Both the position numbers and the translations under genes were made by a program. Below are positions 35,801 to 45,035 of a stretch of 64,000 bases of DNA, piece by piece. The notes under the pieces were generated by a model. The model saw only the letters and a program-made list of their open reading frames with translations. It ran no database searches and was not told where the DNA came from. The stretch's first letter is position 1, and each line of letters starts with the position of its first letter. The DNA is from JBMORL01 sp049322335 (GTDB lineage Bacteria; Bacteroidota; Bacteroidia; Flavobacteriales_D; UBA2798): the NCBI GenBank assembly GCA_049322335.1, contig JBMORL010000020.1:111312-175311 (forward strand). Reading direction: 5' to 3'.

Positions 35801-36563
35801 TGGCGGTAAAACCAAAATTATCGGCTGTAGAACCGGTGAAAGAAGAAAATATCAATACCGGATCGATTACAAGATCATAAGCTGTATTATAGCCACCGGG
35901 AAATTCAAACACCACATCTCCCTGCTGAATAGCAAAACGACAGTTCACCGGTTTTTTCTTTCCGTTGATGATCTGCCACGCCACCGGTTTTTTTTCAATC
36001 ACTGTTCCCAGCGGAGTTTTTATATGGAGATCGCCATTGCTGATAAATACTTTTTCGGCCCCGGTATAACGGTGCCGGATAAGCGCAGGATTTCCGCCCG
36101 GATGAACGATGTAATCATATTTCAGTTCTTCTTTATCTGTTCCATAGAAGCGGATATCGGTGTGCGGATAAATATCTTTTTTCGTGATGTCGTAAGCTGA
36201 AAAAATTCCGCTTTTCCATTTGGCCGGATCTTTACCGAGGAAAAAATTGTAATAGAAATCCGTTTTATCGCCTTCCGTTACTTTAGCCCCGGCATTGGCG
36301 TCCACATATTCCATTTTCAGGGCGTGAAATTGTGCCTGCTGGATATTCTCACCATGCCCGCCATGCATCTCCAGGTCGGTAAACAGCCAGGTAAGCCCTG
36401 TTTTTTCAAAATACATGTTTCCGTAATTCAGTTTCAGCACATGTTGCACCCGGGAATCCCACTGGCCGTGGTTAGGAATAAAAAAAACATTATCATGCCT
36501 TGCCCTGAGGGGCAAAGCGGTTGTTAATAAAACCATCAGGCCTAAAACGATTCGTATCTGCAC
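32868..36563 (-). CDS. Very large T9SS type B surface protein with SBBP and PKD domains
   Basis: 1231 residues. Signal peptide (IRIVLGLMVLLTTALPLRA), then a DUF7948-type N-terminal domain (FFIPNHGQWDSRVQHVLKLNYGN; about 25-230). A beta-propeller of SBBP-type repeats follows (about 235-745; LMFSTYLGGDNTDAPHSLVVD, AGSTYIGGTGNDG). Two PKD domains carry YYWDFDDGDTST and YIWDFDDGG, separated by Ig-like segments with TICQGDTTQISVTAAGGQSY. The C-terminal gliding-motility-associated (CHU_C/type B) domain has SVFIPNAFTPNGHGPNEIFK, FNRWGELIF and VDVYVWKIKYSD. Secretion is inferred through T9SS. Known relatives are cell-surface adhesins. Function not assigned further. Confidence 0.92.
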   Translation of the reverse strand: MQIRIVLGLMVLLTTALPLRARHDNVFFIPNHGQWDSRVQHVLKLNYGNMYFEKTGLTWLFTDLEMHGGHGENIQQAQFHALKMEYVDANAGAKVTEGDKTDFYYNFFLGKDPAKWKSGIFSAYDITKKDIYPHTDIRFYGTDKEELKYDYIVHPGGNPALIRHRYTGAEKVFISNGDLHIKTPLGTVIEKKPVAWQIINGKKKPVNCRFAIQQGDVVFEFPGGYNTAYDLVIDPVLIFSSFTGSTADNFGFTATYDSQKDTYAGGIVFSLGVYPTTAGAFQPAYGGGTVDAAISKFNVAGSALMFSTYLGGDNTDAPHSLVVDANDDLFVLGSTGSSNFPVTAGCYDNTYGGGIAVAPPASGTNYTTGSDIFVTKFNPTGTALAGSTYIGGTGNDGLNMAGTLTYNYGDVFRGEIIAEPNGDCILASTTSSADFPLSGNAPQPVFGGGASDGVVCRLNPSLTSLLWSTYFGGNQPDASYSVQTDSNGDIYVSGGTQSPNLLVSPGVIGPAFSGSVDGYIVRYSSNGNSILACTYIGTPAYDQTYFVQLDQQDDVYVLGQSTGGYAVTAGVYNNFNSGQFVHQVNNTFTATVMSTTIGRSMGSVDISPCAFLVNKCGHIYISGWGGSLNGLFPYQALSSSTLGMPVTPDAIQLNSDGSDFYLMILSEDAQQLLYATFFGGAGSANEHVDGGTSRFDKDGVVYQAVCGGCGGTSNFPTTPGAWSQTNNSSNCNLAVFKIDLKEIIAEADFVFQSNICALPVTVSFDNQSVGAISYYWDFDDGDTSTLENPTHVFQNPGTYQVALVALDSNTCNGADTAYIDIFIPGPLSVTISPFDTICQGDTTQISVTAAGGQSYQWSPATGLSSTTVANPFANPPSSTLYTVIAIDTNGCADTASVLVEVLPFVSANFTPNFTPCSIPVTVDFLNGSTNGVNYIWDFDDGGAGSTQTDAQYTYNVSGTYTITLIAIDSNSCNFSDTVAVDIFLPPPASITVSGGDTICVGQSTPASASGGVSYSWSPSVWVDDPSSPNPNLSPGASTNFQVIAIDSNGCADTGYVQVDVYPPASIDAGPDQLLDVGDTPVLTPTIPTNGTFYWSPPYGLSCTNCANPVATPETSTTYYLTFTDLYGCTYTDSLIVLVTPSVFIPNAFTPNGHGPNEIFKPIVRNLSYYEFYIFNRWGELIFHTTDTEAGWDGTYKGAKCPVDVYVWKIKYSDYLNEDEVTKKYGHVTLVR

Positions 36564-36668
36564 TGTTCTTTTCGGATAACCAAGTTACTACGAAAATATA
36601 GACGTACAAATTATACATATGTTGCCCTTATTTAATAACAGGATTCCTATGCGTTGTTAAAATTGGCT

Positions 36669-36676
36669 TAACTTTG
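36669..36676 (+). promoter_or_regulatory. Bacteroidota-like -7 element before the purF-type gene
   Basis: TAACTTTG, a full match to TAnnTTTG, lies 20 nt before the ATG at 36697. No TTG at the proper spacing was found, so only the -7 half is supported. Confidence 0.35.
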
Positions 36677-36696
36677 CACCTCCAGAGCAAAAACCC

Positions 36697-38598
36697 ATGA
36701 GCGAAAGCATAAAGCACGAATGCGGAATTGTCGTTTTACGCCTCTTACAACCCCTTGAATATTATATAGAAAAATATGGTACAGCCTTCTACGGGCTCAA
36801 TAAGCTGTACCTGCTGATGGAAAAGCAGCACAACCGGGGACAAGACGGGGCCGGGGTAGCCAATATAAAATTTGATGTCGCCCCCGGGCAGCGCTATATC
36901 AGCCGTAAAAGGTCGGTTAATCCGAATGCTATCCAGGAGATTTTCTCTGATATTTTCACCAAATTTCACTCTTTGGAGGCCAAACACCCCGAAAAACTGA
37001 AAAATATCCCCTACCTGAAGGAAAACTACGGGTTTACCGGGGAGCTTTTCCTGGGACACCTCCGCTATGGTACTTTCGGGAAAAACAGCATCGAAAACTG
37101 TCACCCTTTCCTGAGACAAAACAACTGGATGACCCGCAACCTCGTAGTAGCCGGAAATTTTAATCTTACCAATGTAGAAGAATTGTTTTCCCAACTGGTA
37201 GAACTGGGCCAACATCCCAAAGAAATGTCAGATACCGTTACCGTAATGGAGAAAATCGGGCATTTCCTGGATGTGGAAAACGAACGCCTGTTCAGAATAT
37301 ACAAAGCTCTTGGCTACAACAATACACAAATTTCCGATCTCATTGGCGCCAATCTCGATATTCAGCAAATACTGGTGAACGCAGCCGAAAAATGGGATGG
37401 CGGATATACTATGGCCGGGCTACTGGGACATGGCGATGCTTTTGTACTGCGCGATCCTAACGGTATACGGCCTGCTTTTTATTATTACGACAATGAAGTG
37501 GCTGTAGTAACATCAGAAAGGCCGGTGATACAAACCGCTTTCAACGTTCCCCTCGAAGCTATCCGCGAACTTACACCGGGACACGCCATTGTGATAAAAA
37601 AAGACGGAAAAATAAGTGAGGTACAGGTACGTGAAGCCATGCCAAAAACGCCCTGTTCGTTCGAGCGGATTTATTTTTCACGCGGAAGTGATGCAGATAT
37701 TTACCGCGAGCGAATGATGCTGGGACGACAAGTAGTGCCACAAATTCTCGAAGCCGTTGACCACGACCTGAAAAATACCATCTTCTCCTACATTCCCAAT
37801 ACAGCCGAAACTGCATTCTACGGAATGATAAAAGGAGTGGAAGATCATATCGACACCATCAAGAAAAAAAATATTCTCGCCAAAGGAAATGCACTTTCTG
37901 AAAAAGAACTGGATGAAATTTTATCACTCAGGCCCCGCGTGGATAAACTTGCTATAAAAGATGCCAAGCTCCGCACATTCATCACCAGCGATAATACGCG
38001 TGACGATATGGTGGCGCACGTGTATGATGTGACTTATGGAACCGTTGTAAAGGGGAAAGATCATATTGTGGTAATTGATGATTCCATTGTGCGCGGAACC
38101 ACACTGAAAAAAAGCATTATCAAAATGCTGGATCGCCTGGGTCCGAAAAAAATTATCATTGTTTCTTCCGCCCCGCAAATACGTTTTCCCGATTGCTATG
38201 GCATCGACATGGCCATTATGGGCGACTTTATCGCTTTCCAGGCGGCTGTTGCATTGCTGAAAGAACGAAAAAAAGAAAATCTTCTTGATGAAGTCTATGC
38301 ACTGGCCAAAGAACAAATGGAATTGCCTATCGAGCAAATGAAAAACGTGGTGAAGAAAATTTATGAGCCGTTCAGCAATGAAGAAATCTCAGCCAAAATT
38401 TCCCAGCTTGTTACTCCCGAAAAAACAAAATCAAAAGTAGAAATCATCTACCAATCCATCGAAGGGCTTCACAAAGCTTGTCCCCGGCATCATGGCGACT
38501 GGTATTTCAGCGGCAACTATCCAACTCCCGGGGGAAACAAAGTGGTAAACCGTGCGTTTATTAACTTTATGGAAGGGAAGAAGGTTAGGGCTTATTGA
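36697..38598 (+). CDS. purF: Amidophosphoribosyltransferase, PurF-like (long Bacteroidota form)
   Basis: 633 residues, longer than the roughly 500 of E. coli PurF. An eight-residue leader (MSESIKHE) precedes the catalytic Cys of HECGIV, the class II glutamine amidotransferase nucleophile, with supporting motifs HNRGQDGAG and GHLRYGTFG. The phosphoribosyltransferase part has the PRPP motif VVIDDSIVRGTTLKKSI (about 453-469) and SSAPQIRFPDCYGIDM. PurF makes phosphoribosylamine in the first step of purine synthesis. Two further purine genes are in the window (purQ, purD) but not adjacent. Bacteroidota often encode this long form besides a shorter one, so the exact role needs comparison. Its TGA starts a gagtca-type repeat. 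Confidence 0.88.
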   Translation: MSESIKHECGIVVLRLLQPLEYYIEKYGTAFYGLNKLYLLMEKQHNRGQDGAGVANIKFDVAPGQRYISRKRSVNPNAIQEIFSDIFTKFHSLEAKHPEKLKNIPYLKENYGFTGELFLGHLRYGTFGKNSIENCHPFLRQNNWMTRNLVVAGNFNLTNVEELFSQLVELGQHPKEMSDTVTVMEKIGHFLDVENERLFRIYKALGYNNTQISDLIGANLDIQQILVNAAEKWDGGYTMAGLLGHGDAFVLRDPNGIRPAFYYYDNEVAVVTSERPVIQTAFNVPLEAIRELTPGHAIVIKKDGKISEVQVREAMPKTPCSFERIYFSRGSDADIYRERMMLGRQVVPQILEAVDHDLKNTIFSYIPNTAETAFYGMIKGVEDHIDTIKKKNILAKGNALSEKELDEILSLRPRVDKLAIKDAKLRTFITSDNTRDDMVAHVYDVTYGTVVKGKDHIVVIDDSIVRGTTLKKSIIKMLDRLGPKKIIIVSSAPQIRFPDCYGIDMAIMGDFIAFQAAVALLKERKKENLLDEVYALAKEQMELPIEQMKNVVKKIYEPFSNEEISAKISQLVTPEKTKSKVEIIYQSIEGLHKACPRHHGDWYFSGNYPTPGGNKVVNRAFINFMEGKKVRAY

Positions 38599-38832
38599 GT
38601 GAGTCATTGATCATTGGTAAGTGAGTCAGTGGTCATTAGGCAGGGATTGCTGATGTGATTTGTTTCTTAAATCAAAAATCATTTAATCATTAATCGTTTG
38701 ATCTGCATTTCATACTTCCGGCTTCGATCATTCAACATACTCAGAAGCAACCCGCATTCCTTCCCCACAGATCACCCGGTGCCTTTTACATTTAGCTTCT
38801 TTATTCGTTATTCTTTTATTCGTACTTCTACA
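38599..38832. other. Intergenic gap with word-type repeats
   Basis: No gene. Contains gagtcattgatcattgg and gagtcagtggtcatt (38623-38637), the same 15-mer found at 21641-21655 after truB. Near 38790-38820 is ttattcgttattcttttattcg. A terminator is not clear. Confidence 0.6.
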
Positions 38833-40167
38833 TTATTTTAGCTCTGTAATGCAATTATTTTCTTCCGTCTTTCTCTCCAATACCAGTCCGTGATATCGCT
38901 GAAAATAGGCATGTAGTTTCCAGTCGCCATATTGTTTATCGTCCACACAAAGTGACGAACCGTAAGGAAGAAGATCACGAAATTCCTGTGCCCTGTTTAT
39001 AATTTCCCTGTCTCTTGAAACTTTTCCCGTATAGGCAGCTGCATAAATCAATCCTGTTACTGTCAGCAGGCGAAGAATCCATTTTGCATTACGTGTATTT
39101 ATTTTTACAGAGATAGAATCCCAGTTTTCGCGAAAATAAAAAAACACGGCCAGAACAAAATACGGCATAGCGGGAGCAATATACATTTCGCGTTGTTTGG
39201 GACTGATAAGCACCGGCAGGCTGGCTGATAATGAAACCAAAAGAAAAAACCAAACCGGTTTTCCGGGTTTTTTCCATTTTACATTTTTCCATTGACGGAA
39301 AATGAGAATAAAAATCAGTGAATAAAATAAGGGAAAGAAAAAATTAAAAAGAACATCGGTAAATGTTTTAAAGCGGAAAGAAGCGTTTTCCCGTTCACCC
39401 GATAAACTTTTTTCCACCTGCCCGGAAAAATAACGGGTAAAATATTCGCGGAAGTCGTCATTTAAATAAATCATGAGGGAAAGCAGGAACAAAAAAACAG
39501 CTGCAACAACATAGAATACCAGGACTTTTTTGATTCCTTCATTTCGTTTCAGCAATATATAAATAGCCGGAACAGCCAGTGGAAATAATCCCACAGGGCC
39601 TTTGGTGAGGCAGGCGCAAAAAATAAAAAATGAATATCCAAAGATACACGCCACTCCCAAAATCACACCCTGGGAAAATAACATACGTGCAAAACAGAGT
39701 AATGACAATAACGTGAATGTAGTAAGTAAAATCTCCAGCACATTGTTTTTGTAGATCCAGAAAGTAATCGGCACCAGCAGCCACAACAAAACCACCGGCC
39801 AGGAAGAAATGATTTTTCCATAAAAGTGTTTTTGAAACATGGCCGAAACGTTTACCAGTAAAATGGCATTGATCAGAAAAAATACCGCACAAAATAATTT
39901 CTCCACCCACCAATGGTCGCCCAATGCGGAAAAGAAAAAAGACTGTATCCAGAAAAAAAGCGGGGGATGATCATAAAACACTTCCGAATGCGCGCGGGTA
40001 TAATACAAATGAAAAAAATCTCCGTCACCCACCGACAAGTTCCGTGAAATGGAAGCATACGTCAGCCCGTCAAAAAACATTCCGTGTGAAAGCAAAGAGG
40101 GGGCGATGATCACCAGGAAAGCAATCAGCGGAAGAAGATACGGGGATTTGTTGTGGGAGAGATTCAA
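38833..40167 (-). CDS. ArnT/PMT-like glycosyltransferase (GT39/GT83 type)
   Basis: 444 residues with about ten predicted transmembrane helices. The first large extracytoplasmic loop contains FDGLTYASISRNLSVG and the segment HPPLFFWIQ, the acidic and DHPP-like catalytic motifs of ArnT/PMT-type glycosyltransferases that use a lipid-linked sugar donor. C-terminal part (about 350-444) is soluble (YGSSLCVDDKQYGDWKLHAYFQRYHG). The acceptor is unknown; candidates in Bacteroidota are lipid A or O-linked glycans. It lies 84 bp upstream-side of lnt, same strand, so they may be cotranscribed as envelope genes. Confidence 0.82.
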   Translation of the reverse strand: MNLSHNKSPYLLPLIAFLVIIAPSLLSHGMFFDGLTYASISRNLSVGDGDFFHLYYTRAHSEVFYDHPPLFFWIQSFFFSALGDHWWVEKLFCAVFFLINAILLVNVSAMFQKHFYGKIISSWPVVLLWLLVPITFWIYKNNVLEILLTTFTLLSLLCFARMLFSQGVILGVACIFGYSFFIFCACLTKGPVGLFPLAVPAIYILLKRNEGIKKVLVFYVVAAVFLFLLSLMIYLNDDFREYFTRYFSGQVEKSLSGERENASFRFKTFTDVLFNFFFPLFYSLIFILIFRQWKNVKWKKPGKPVWFFLLVSLSASLPVLISPKQREMYIAPAMPYFVLAVFFYFRENWDSISVKINTRNAKWILRLLTVTGLIYAAAYTGKVSRDREIINRAQEFRDLLPYGSSLCVDDKQYGDWKLHAYFQRYHGLVLERKTEENNCITELK

Positions 40168-40251
40168 GATGGCGAAAGATTTGAGATTTGAGAAATCTTA
40201 TGGATTTTTGAAAAAGTATATAATGTTGAAATCTTTTATCAAAATTTTTCT

Positions 40252-41886
40252 TTATAATTCCCCCGGTTTTTTTCTCATCAATGCTTTTGCGAAAGTGAGC
40301 ATTACGAGCAGAATGGAAACGAATCCCGCTGTGCGGCCGATGATATCGCCTGTTTTTGAATACAGGGTAAGTTCATCGTTGGCGTTAATAGTTTGCCTGA
40401 TGACTGCGGGTTCCCACCAGGTAGTTTTTTCTATCACATCTCCGCGCTGGTTAATAAAACATGAAACTCCCGTATTGGCACAACGCGCTATGCTTCTCCT
40501 GTTTTCAATGGCCCGTATCCTGGCATAAGCCATGTGTTGTTTATGTCCGGGTGTGTTATCCCACCAGCCGTCATTGGTAATGATAAAAATCAGTGTAGCA
40601 CCTTTTTGCACATATTTCGTTATATATTCACCATAAATAGATTCATAGCAAATAGCAGGAGCTATAACGTGTTGGGGATTTAAGTCAGATGTAAAAACAG
40701 AAGGTTCTTCCTGTACGCCCAGGCTTCCCACTGTGCCACCCAAATCGAGAGCCAGTTTTTCAAGGAAAGGAAACCAACCGGCAAAAGGAACTTTTTCAAC
40801 CGCCAGCACCAGTTTTGATTTGTGGTAAATCTGGATCGGTTCATTTTTCACCATTTGGAAAGCCGCATTATACGAATCGTATACGTATTCTTCCGCACCT
40901 TCCACCGGCCGCGCTGTTTCCGAGTCGGTTTCTTCTTTTTTAAATACACGATAGCTCGACATGCCGGTGATGAAACGTGTACCAGGATAATCCTGCATAA
41001 AAGTGCGCAGTTGTTTTATTTCACGAACGCTGTCAATAAAATTTTCGAGTACCGAAAACGGCAATTGAGTTTCTGGCCCGACAAGGAAATCCACCTTGTC
41101 ATCCATTTTCTGTTTTGCAAGCGACAGAAACTTTTCCATTTGCTGGTCACCTGTGCCGTTAACAAATTTTTCGTTATAGGGATCGATATTAGGCTGCACC
41201 AAAACAATATCTGCAGGATTGGATGTTTCTTCGTAGTTCAGATACATCACATAACCGAAAATGCAGGGAAGCAGAATAACCGACAGCGCAAAAACCGTTT
41301 TCCGGTTCTGTGTTTTCCAGGTTTCAGTTTTCAGCCAATAAATATTTCTTATGATGATAAACCACAAAACATTGACTAGAATAATCCACAAAGTTCCGCC
41401 TGCCGTTCCGCTGTATTCATACCACTGGATGAATTCCACGTCATTGGCAAAAACATTTCCGAATGTCAGCCAGGGCCAGGAAAGTTCCCATGAATAATGC
41501 AGGTATTCGAAACAAAGCCAGTAAATAAAAAGAGAAATATAACCTTCCTTTTTACCTACTTTCTTTTTGGTAAAATGAAAGAACCAGAAAACAATTGCCA
41601 TAAAAAGTGAATTGAGAATAATGGCCAGTGCCATTCCCACATCCGTACTGAACCAAATCCACCAGGTCGTGCAGGTATTAAAAACAAAAAATGAAAGCCA
41701 GGCTGAAAAAAACACTTTCCTGCCACGATACTTTTTTTGGAACACGTGGTCTTCAATGATCAGCAACGGAACCAAAGCCACAAAAATGAGCGGGGAAAGC
41801 GACCCGATATGCGGCCAGGCCACTGACAGTAGCAGTCCTGATAACAGGCTGAGCCAGAAGAAAGGGCTTTTTTGGAAAAATTTCAT
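40252..41886 (-). CDS. lnt: Apolipoprotein N-acyltransferase
   Basis: 544 residues, typical size. Several N-terminal transmembrane helices (about 8-230) and a carbon-nitrogen hydrolase (nitrilase) periplasmic domain with the Glu-Lys-Cys triad: Glu in VGPETQLPFS, Lys in HKSKLVLAVEKVPFAGW and Cys in AICYESIYGEY. Also the NDGWWDNTPGHKQHMAYARIRAIE family phrase and RCANTGVSCFI. It transfers an acyl chain to the N-terminus of diacylglyceryl-Cys lipoproteins; the window has several lipoproteins that would be its substrates. One transmembrane helix closes the C-terminus. Confidence 0.95.
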   Translation of the reverse strand: MKFFQKSPFFWLSLLSGLLLSVAWPHIGSLSPLIFVALVPLLIIEDHVFQKKYRGRKVFFSAWLSFFVFNTCTTWWIWFSTDVGMALAIILNSLFMAIVFWFFHFTKKKVGKKEGYISLFIYWLCFEYLHYSWELSWPWLTFGNVFANDVEFIQWYEYSGTAGGTLWIILVNVLWFIIIRNIYWLKTETWKTQNRKTVFALSVILLPCIFGYVMYLNYEETSNPADIVLVQPNIDPYNEKFVNGTGDQQMEKFLSLAKQKMDDKVDFLVGPETQLPFSVLENFIDSVREIKQLRTFMQDYPGTRFITGMSSYRVFKKEETDSETARPVEGAEEYVYDSYNAAFQMVKNEPIQIYHKSKLVLAVEKVPFAGWFPFLEKLALDLGGTVGSLGVQEEPSVFTSDLNPQHVIAPAICYESIYGEYITKYVQKGATLIFIITNDGWWDNTPGHKQHMAYARIRAIENRRSIARCANTGVSCFINQRGDVIEKTTWWEPAVIRQTINANDELTLYSKTGDIIGRTAGFVSILLVMLTFAKALMRKKPGEL

Positions 41887-42038
41887 CGGGGATAAAGATA
41901 GATAATATTTGGAGCTGAGAGAAAGCCGTTAGTTACAGGGCAAGAAGCAAAAGGGTTAGGCGCATTTACCCCATAGCTTACGGCTTCCGCCCCTCTGAAA
42001 AATTTTTACCGGTAATAAAATAATACTAACTTGTTGCC

Positions 42039-44855
42039 ATGAAATACCCCCTGATCATCCTCTTTGCGTTTTCTGTCCTATTACTGAATGCGCAAACCGA
42101 AAAAAAGAAAATAGACCACACCGTTTACGACCAGTGGAAAGCTATGAAAAATGCACAGATTTCAGATGACGGAAAGTTGGTTACGTTTGAGATCAATCCG
42201 CAGGCAGGCGATGGAAAATTATTGATATTTATTCCTGAAAAAAATCAGTACGATACCATTGACCGCGGATATGATGCGGGGATATGCGGAAAATACATCA
42301 TCTGTAAAATAAAACCACAGCACGAAAAAACGCGACAGGCCAAACTGGCAAAGAAAAAAGACGATGAGCTTCCCAAAGATTCTCTTGTTATTTTTGATAC
42401 GGAACAAAGAAAAGTGGTGGGAACAGAACCCGATATCAAAGATTTTTCCACCCGGCAGGAAATGAAACACCTTGTCTTCCTTCACGCCAAACTGAAAGAG
42501 CTTCCGCCAAAAAAGAAAAAAAAGAAAAAGAAAAAATCGCCTGAGATCAAATCAGACGGCACATTATTAACTTTCACCCACCAGCTCGAAATCCCCTCTC
42601 TTATCAGGAAAAAAGGAAAATTTTCTTTTTCTGTTCCTTATGTTACAGAATATCATGTCTCCAAAAAAGGTGATCTTATTGTTTACATACAGCAATTCAA
42701 AAAAAATAAAACCGACTCGGCTTATGTGTATGCATTTGAGATCGGTTCATGGAAAAATGCACCCAAACGGATTCATGCCGTGCAGGGATTTTGTAAAGCG
42801 GCAAAAACAGACGATGCAGGAACGCAGGTGGTTTTTCTTTCTTCCACAGATACTTCAAAAAGCAAAGTGTATGACCTGTGGTATTGGAATACCGGGAATA
42901 CTACTTCAAGCCTGATAGCCGAAGCCGGCAATTCTGCTTTTCCGGACGGCTGGTGTGTAAGCGAACATTCCAAACTTTTCTTTTCGGAAAACGGGAAAAA
43001 ATTATTCTTCGGTACGGCCAAAAAACCTGAAAAAGAAATAAAAGACACTCTTACCGAAGACGAAAAATATAAAGTGGATATATGGAACTGGAATGACAGC
43101 CGCCTGCAACCCGAACAACTGAAAAACCTGGAAAGTGAGAAAAAGAAAAATTTTCTTGCCGTATATCATATTCCCGAAAACAAACTGGTACAACTGTGCC
43201 ATACTGATATGGACGAATACCGGCTGGTGTTAGGCGGAGACATGGATATGATGCTGGGAATATCCTCATTCCGTTATGACAAGGAACGTTCGTGGGAATC
43301 ACCCTGGCGTTCGGATTTTTATTATGTGGATTTAAAAACAGGTGAGAAAAAAATGATCAGGGAAGGACATAAATTCAACGCCTCGCTTTCTGCCAGCGGA
43401 AAATATTTTATTTACTACGAGAGAAAAGACGACAACTGGTATGCGTTTGAAATTTTATCGGGAAAAACACTGAATCTTACCGAACAAATTTCGGAAGATT
43501 TTTTTGAAGAAGATAACGGAACACCCGAAGAAGAATCAGGCATCGGGATAATGGGATGGAGTGAAAATGATCAGCATGTTTATATTTATTCACGGTATGA
43601 TATCTGGAAAATTGATATGGCATTTGCACAAAAACCTGTTTGCCTGACGCGGAATTTCGGGAAAGAAAGCAAAACCAAACTGAGAAACGTATCACTCGAC
43701 AAAGAGAAAAAATTTATTGATGACAAATTTCTTTTGCTTCACTCCTTCAACGAAGCCACCAAACAGTCGGGATTTTATAAGATAGATGCTTCCGCCAAAT
43801 CACAACTGCCTGTAAAACTGGCAGAGGGCGGATATAAATTTTCTTTCCTGCAAAAATCAAAAAACAGCGACCGTGTTTTATTCACCCGCCAGAATTTTGT
43901 GGAGTATCCCGACCTGTGGACAGCCGATGTGAATTTTTATAAAAGTGAAAAAATATCGGATGCCAATCCTCAACAAAAAGAGTATAACTGGGGAAGTGTG
44001 GAACTGGTACACTGGCGTTCTCCCAAAGGAAAAGAACTAGACGGACTGATCTACAAACCCGAAAATTTCGACAGCACAAAAAAATATCCGCTGCTGATCT
44101 ATTATTACGAAAAATATGCTGATGACATGCACTCACATTATGTGCCTAAACCATCTGCTTCCATTATCAATCCTGCTGAATATTGCAGCAACGGTTATGT
44201 GGTTTTCTTTCCTGATATCCACTATGACGAAGGTTCACCGGGCGAGAATGCATACGATTGTATCATGAGCGGAATGGAATTTGTGGTGGCCAAAGGATAT
44301 ATTAATAAAGAAAGAATGGGACTGCAGGGACAAAGCTGGGGCGGATATCAAACCGCATACATGGTTACACAAACTAACGTGTTTCGGGCTGCTATGGCTG
44401 GTGCACCGGTAAGCAATATGACCAGCGCCTACGGTGGAATAAGATGGGAAAGCGGGTTGAGCCGTATGTTCCAGTATGAAAAAACGCAAAGCCGCCTGGG
44501 TGTTACGCTGTGGGAAGACCGTGATCGTTATATCAAAAATTCTCCTGTGTTTTTTGCCGACAGGGTAGAAACTCCGTTGCTGATTATGCATAATGATAAA
44601 GATGGCGCAGTTCCGTGGTACCAGGGAATTGAATATTTTGTCGCTTTGCGAAGGCTTGACAAACTGTGCTGGATGCTTAATTATAACGATGACGGACACA
44701 ACCTCACCCGAAGAGCCAACCAAAAAGATTTAAGTATCCGCATGCGCCAGTTTTTCGACCATTATCTCCTCGACCAACCCATGCCCGAATGGATGAAATC
44801 AGGATTACCCGCTATTGACAAGGGGAAAAAAACGGGATATGAGTTGAAAAGATAG
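42039..44855 (+). CDS. S9 family serine peptidase (prolyl oligopeptidase-like)
   Basis: 938 residues. Signal peptide (MKYPLIILFAFSVLLLNAQ). N-terminal beta-propeller (about 30-660) with a lysine tract (PPKKKKKKKKKSPE, about 155-168) in a loop. C-terminal alpha/beta-hydrolase (about 670-930): nucleophile Ser in GQSWGGYQ, Asp in HNDKDGAVPW, His in DDGHNL. This is the usual triad of POP/dipeptidyl-peptidase-IV-like enzymes, which cleave after Pro or Ala from peptides. Exported to the periplasm or surface; no sorting domain is seen. Single gene, followed by a repeat-rich gap. Confidence 0.93.
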   Translation: MKYPLIILFAFSVLLLNAQTEKKKIDHTVYDQWKAMKNAQISDDGKLVTFEINPQAGDGKLLIFIPEKNQYDTIDRGYDAGICGKYIICKIKPQHEKTRQAKLAKKKDDELPKDSLVIFDTEQRKVVGTEPDIKDFSTRQEMKHLVFLHAKLKELPPKKKKKKKKKSPEIKSDGTLLTFTHQLEIPSLIRKKGKFSFSVPYVTEYHVSKKGDLIVYIQQFKKNKTDSAYVYAFEIGSWKNAPKRIHAVQGFCKAAKTDDAGTQVVFLSSTDTSKSKVYDLWYWNTGNTTSSLIAEAGNSAFPDGWCVSEHSKLFFSENGKKLFFGTAKKPEKEIKDTLTEDEKYKVDIWNWNDSRLQPEQLKNLESEKKKNFLAVYHIPENKLVQLCHTDMDEYRLVLGGDMDMMLGISSFRYDKERSWESPWRSDFYYVDLKTGEKKMIREGHKFNASLSASGKYFIYYERKDDNWYAFEILSGKTLNLTEQISEDFFEEDNGTPEEESGIGIMGWSENDQHVYIYSRYDIWKIDMAFAQKPVCLTRNFGKESKTKLRNVSLDKEKKFIDDKFLLLHSFNEATKQSGFYKIDASAKSQLPVKLAEGGYKFSFLQKSKNSDRVLFTRQNFVEYPDLWTADVNFYKSEKISDANPQQKEYNWGSVELVHWRSPKGKELDGLIYKPENFDSTKKYPLLIYYYEKYADDMHSHYVPKPSASIINPAEYCSNGYVVFFPDIHYDEGSPGENAYDCIMSGMEFVVAKGYINKERMGLQGQSWGGYQTAYMVTQTNVFRAAMAGAPVSNMTSAYGGIRWESGLSRMFQYEKTQSRLGVTLWEDRDRYIKNSPVFFADRVETPLLIMHNDKDGAVPWYQGIEYFVALRRLDKLCWMLNYNDDGHNLTRRANQKDLSIRMRQFFDHYLLDQPMPEWMKSGLPAIDKGKKTGYELKR

Positions 44856-45035
44856 AGAGAAAAAGCGGCAGAGGACAGTGGCAGGAGGCAGGGAGGAGAG
44901 TTAATCCGTAAAAATCTTCTTCCTCTCCGTGGCATTTTCTCCGTGTCCCCCGTGTTTTTTTGCGCCTTTGCGTTTCCTTTGCGTCTTTGCGGTTAAAAAC
45001 ATTCGGAAAGTAAATTTCGATTTAAAAAATCTGAT
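44856..45035. repeat. Tttgcg-type word repeat after the S9 peptidase
   Basis: The gap carries tttgcgcctttgcgtttcc (from 44958) followed directly by tttgcgtctttgcgg, a low-complexity repeat seen in many bacterial genomes. A preceding stretch is rich in ggcagaggacagtggcagg. No gene is visible. Confidence 0.7.
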
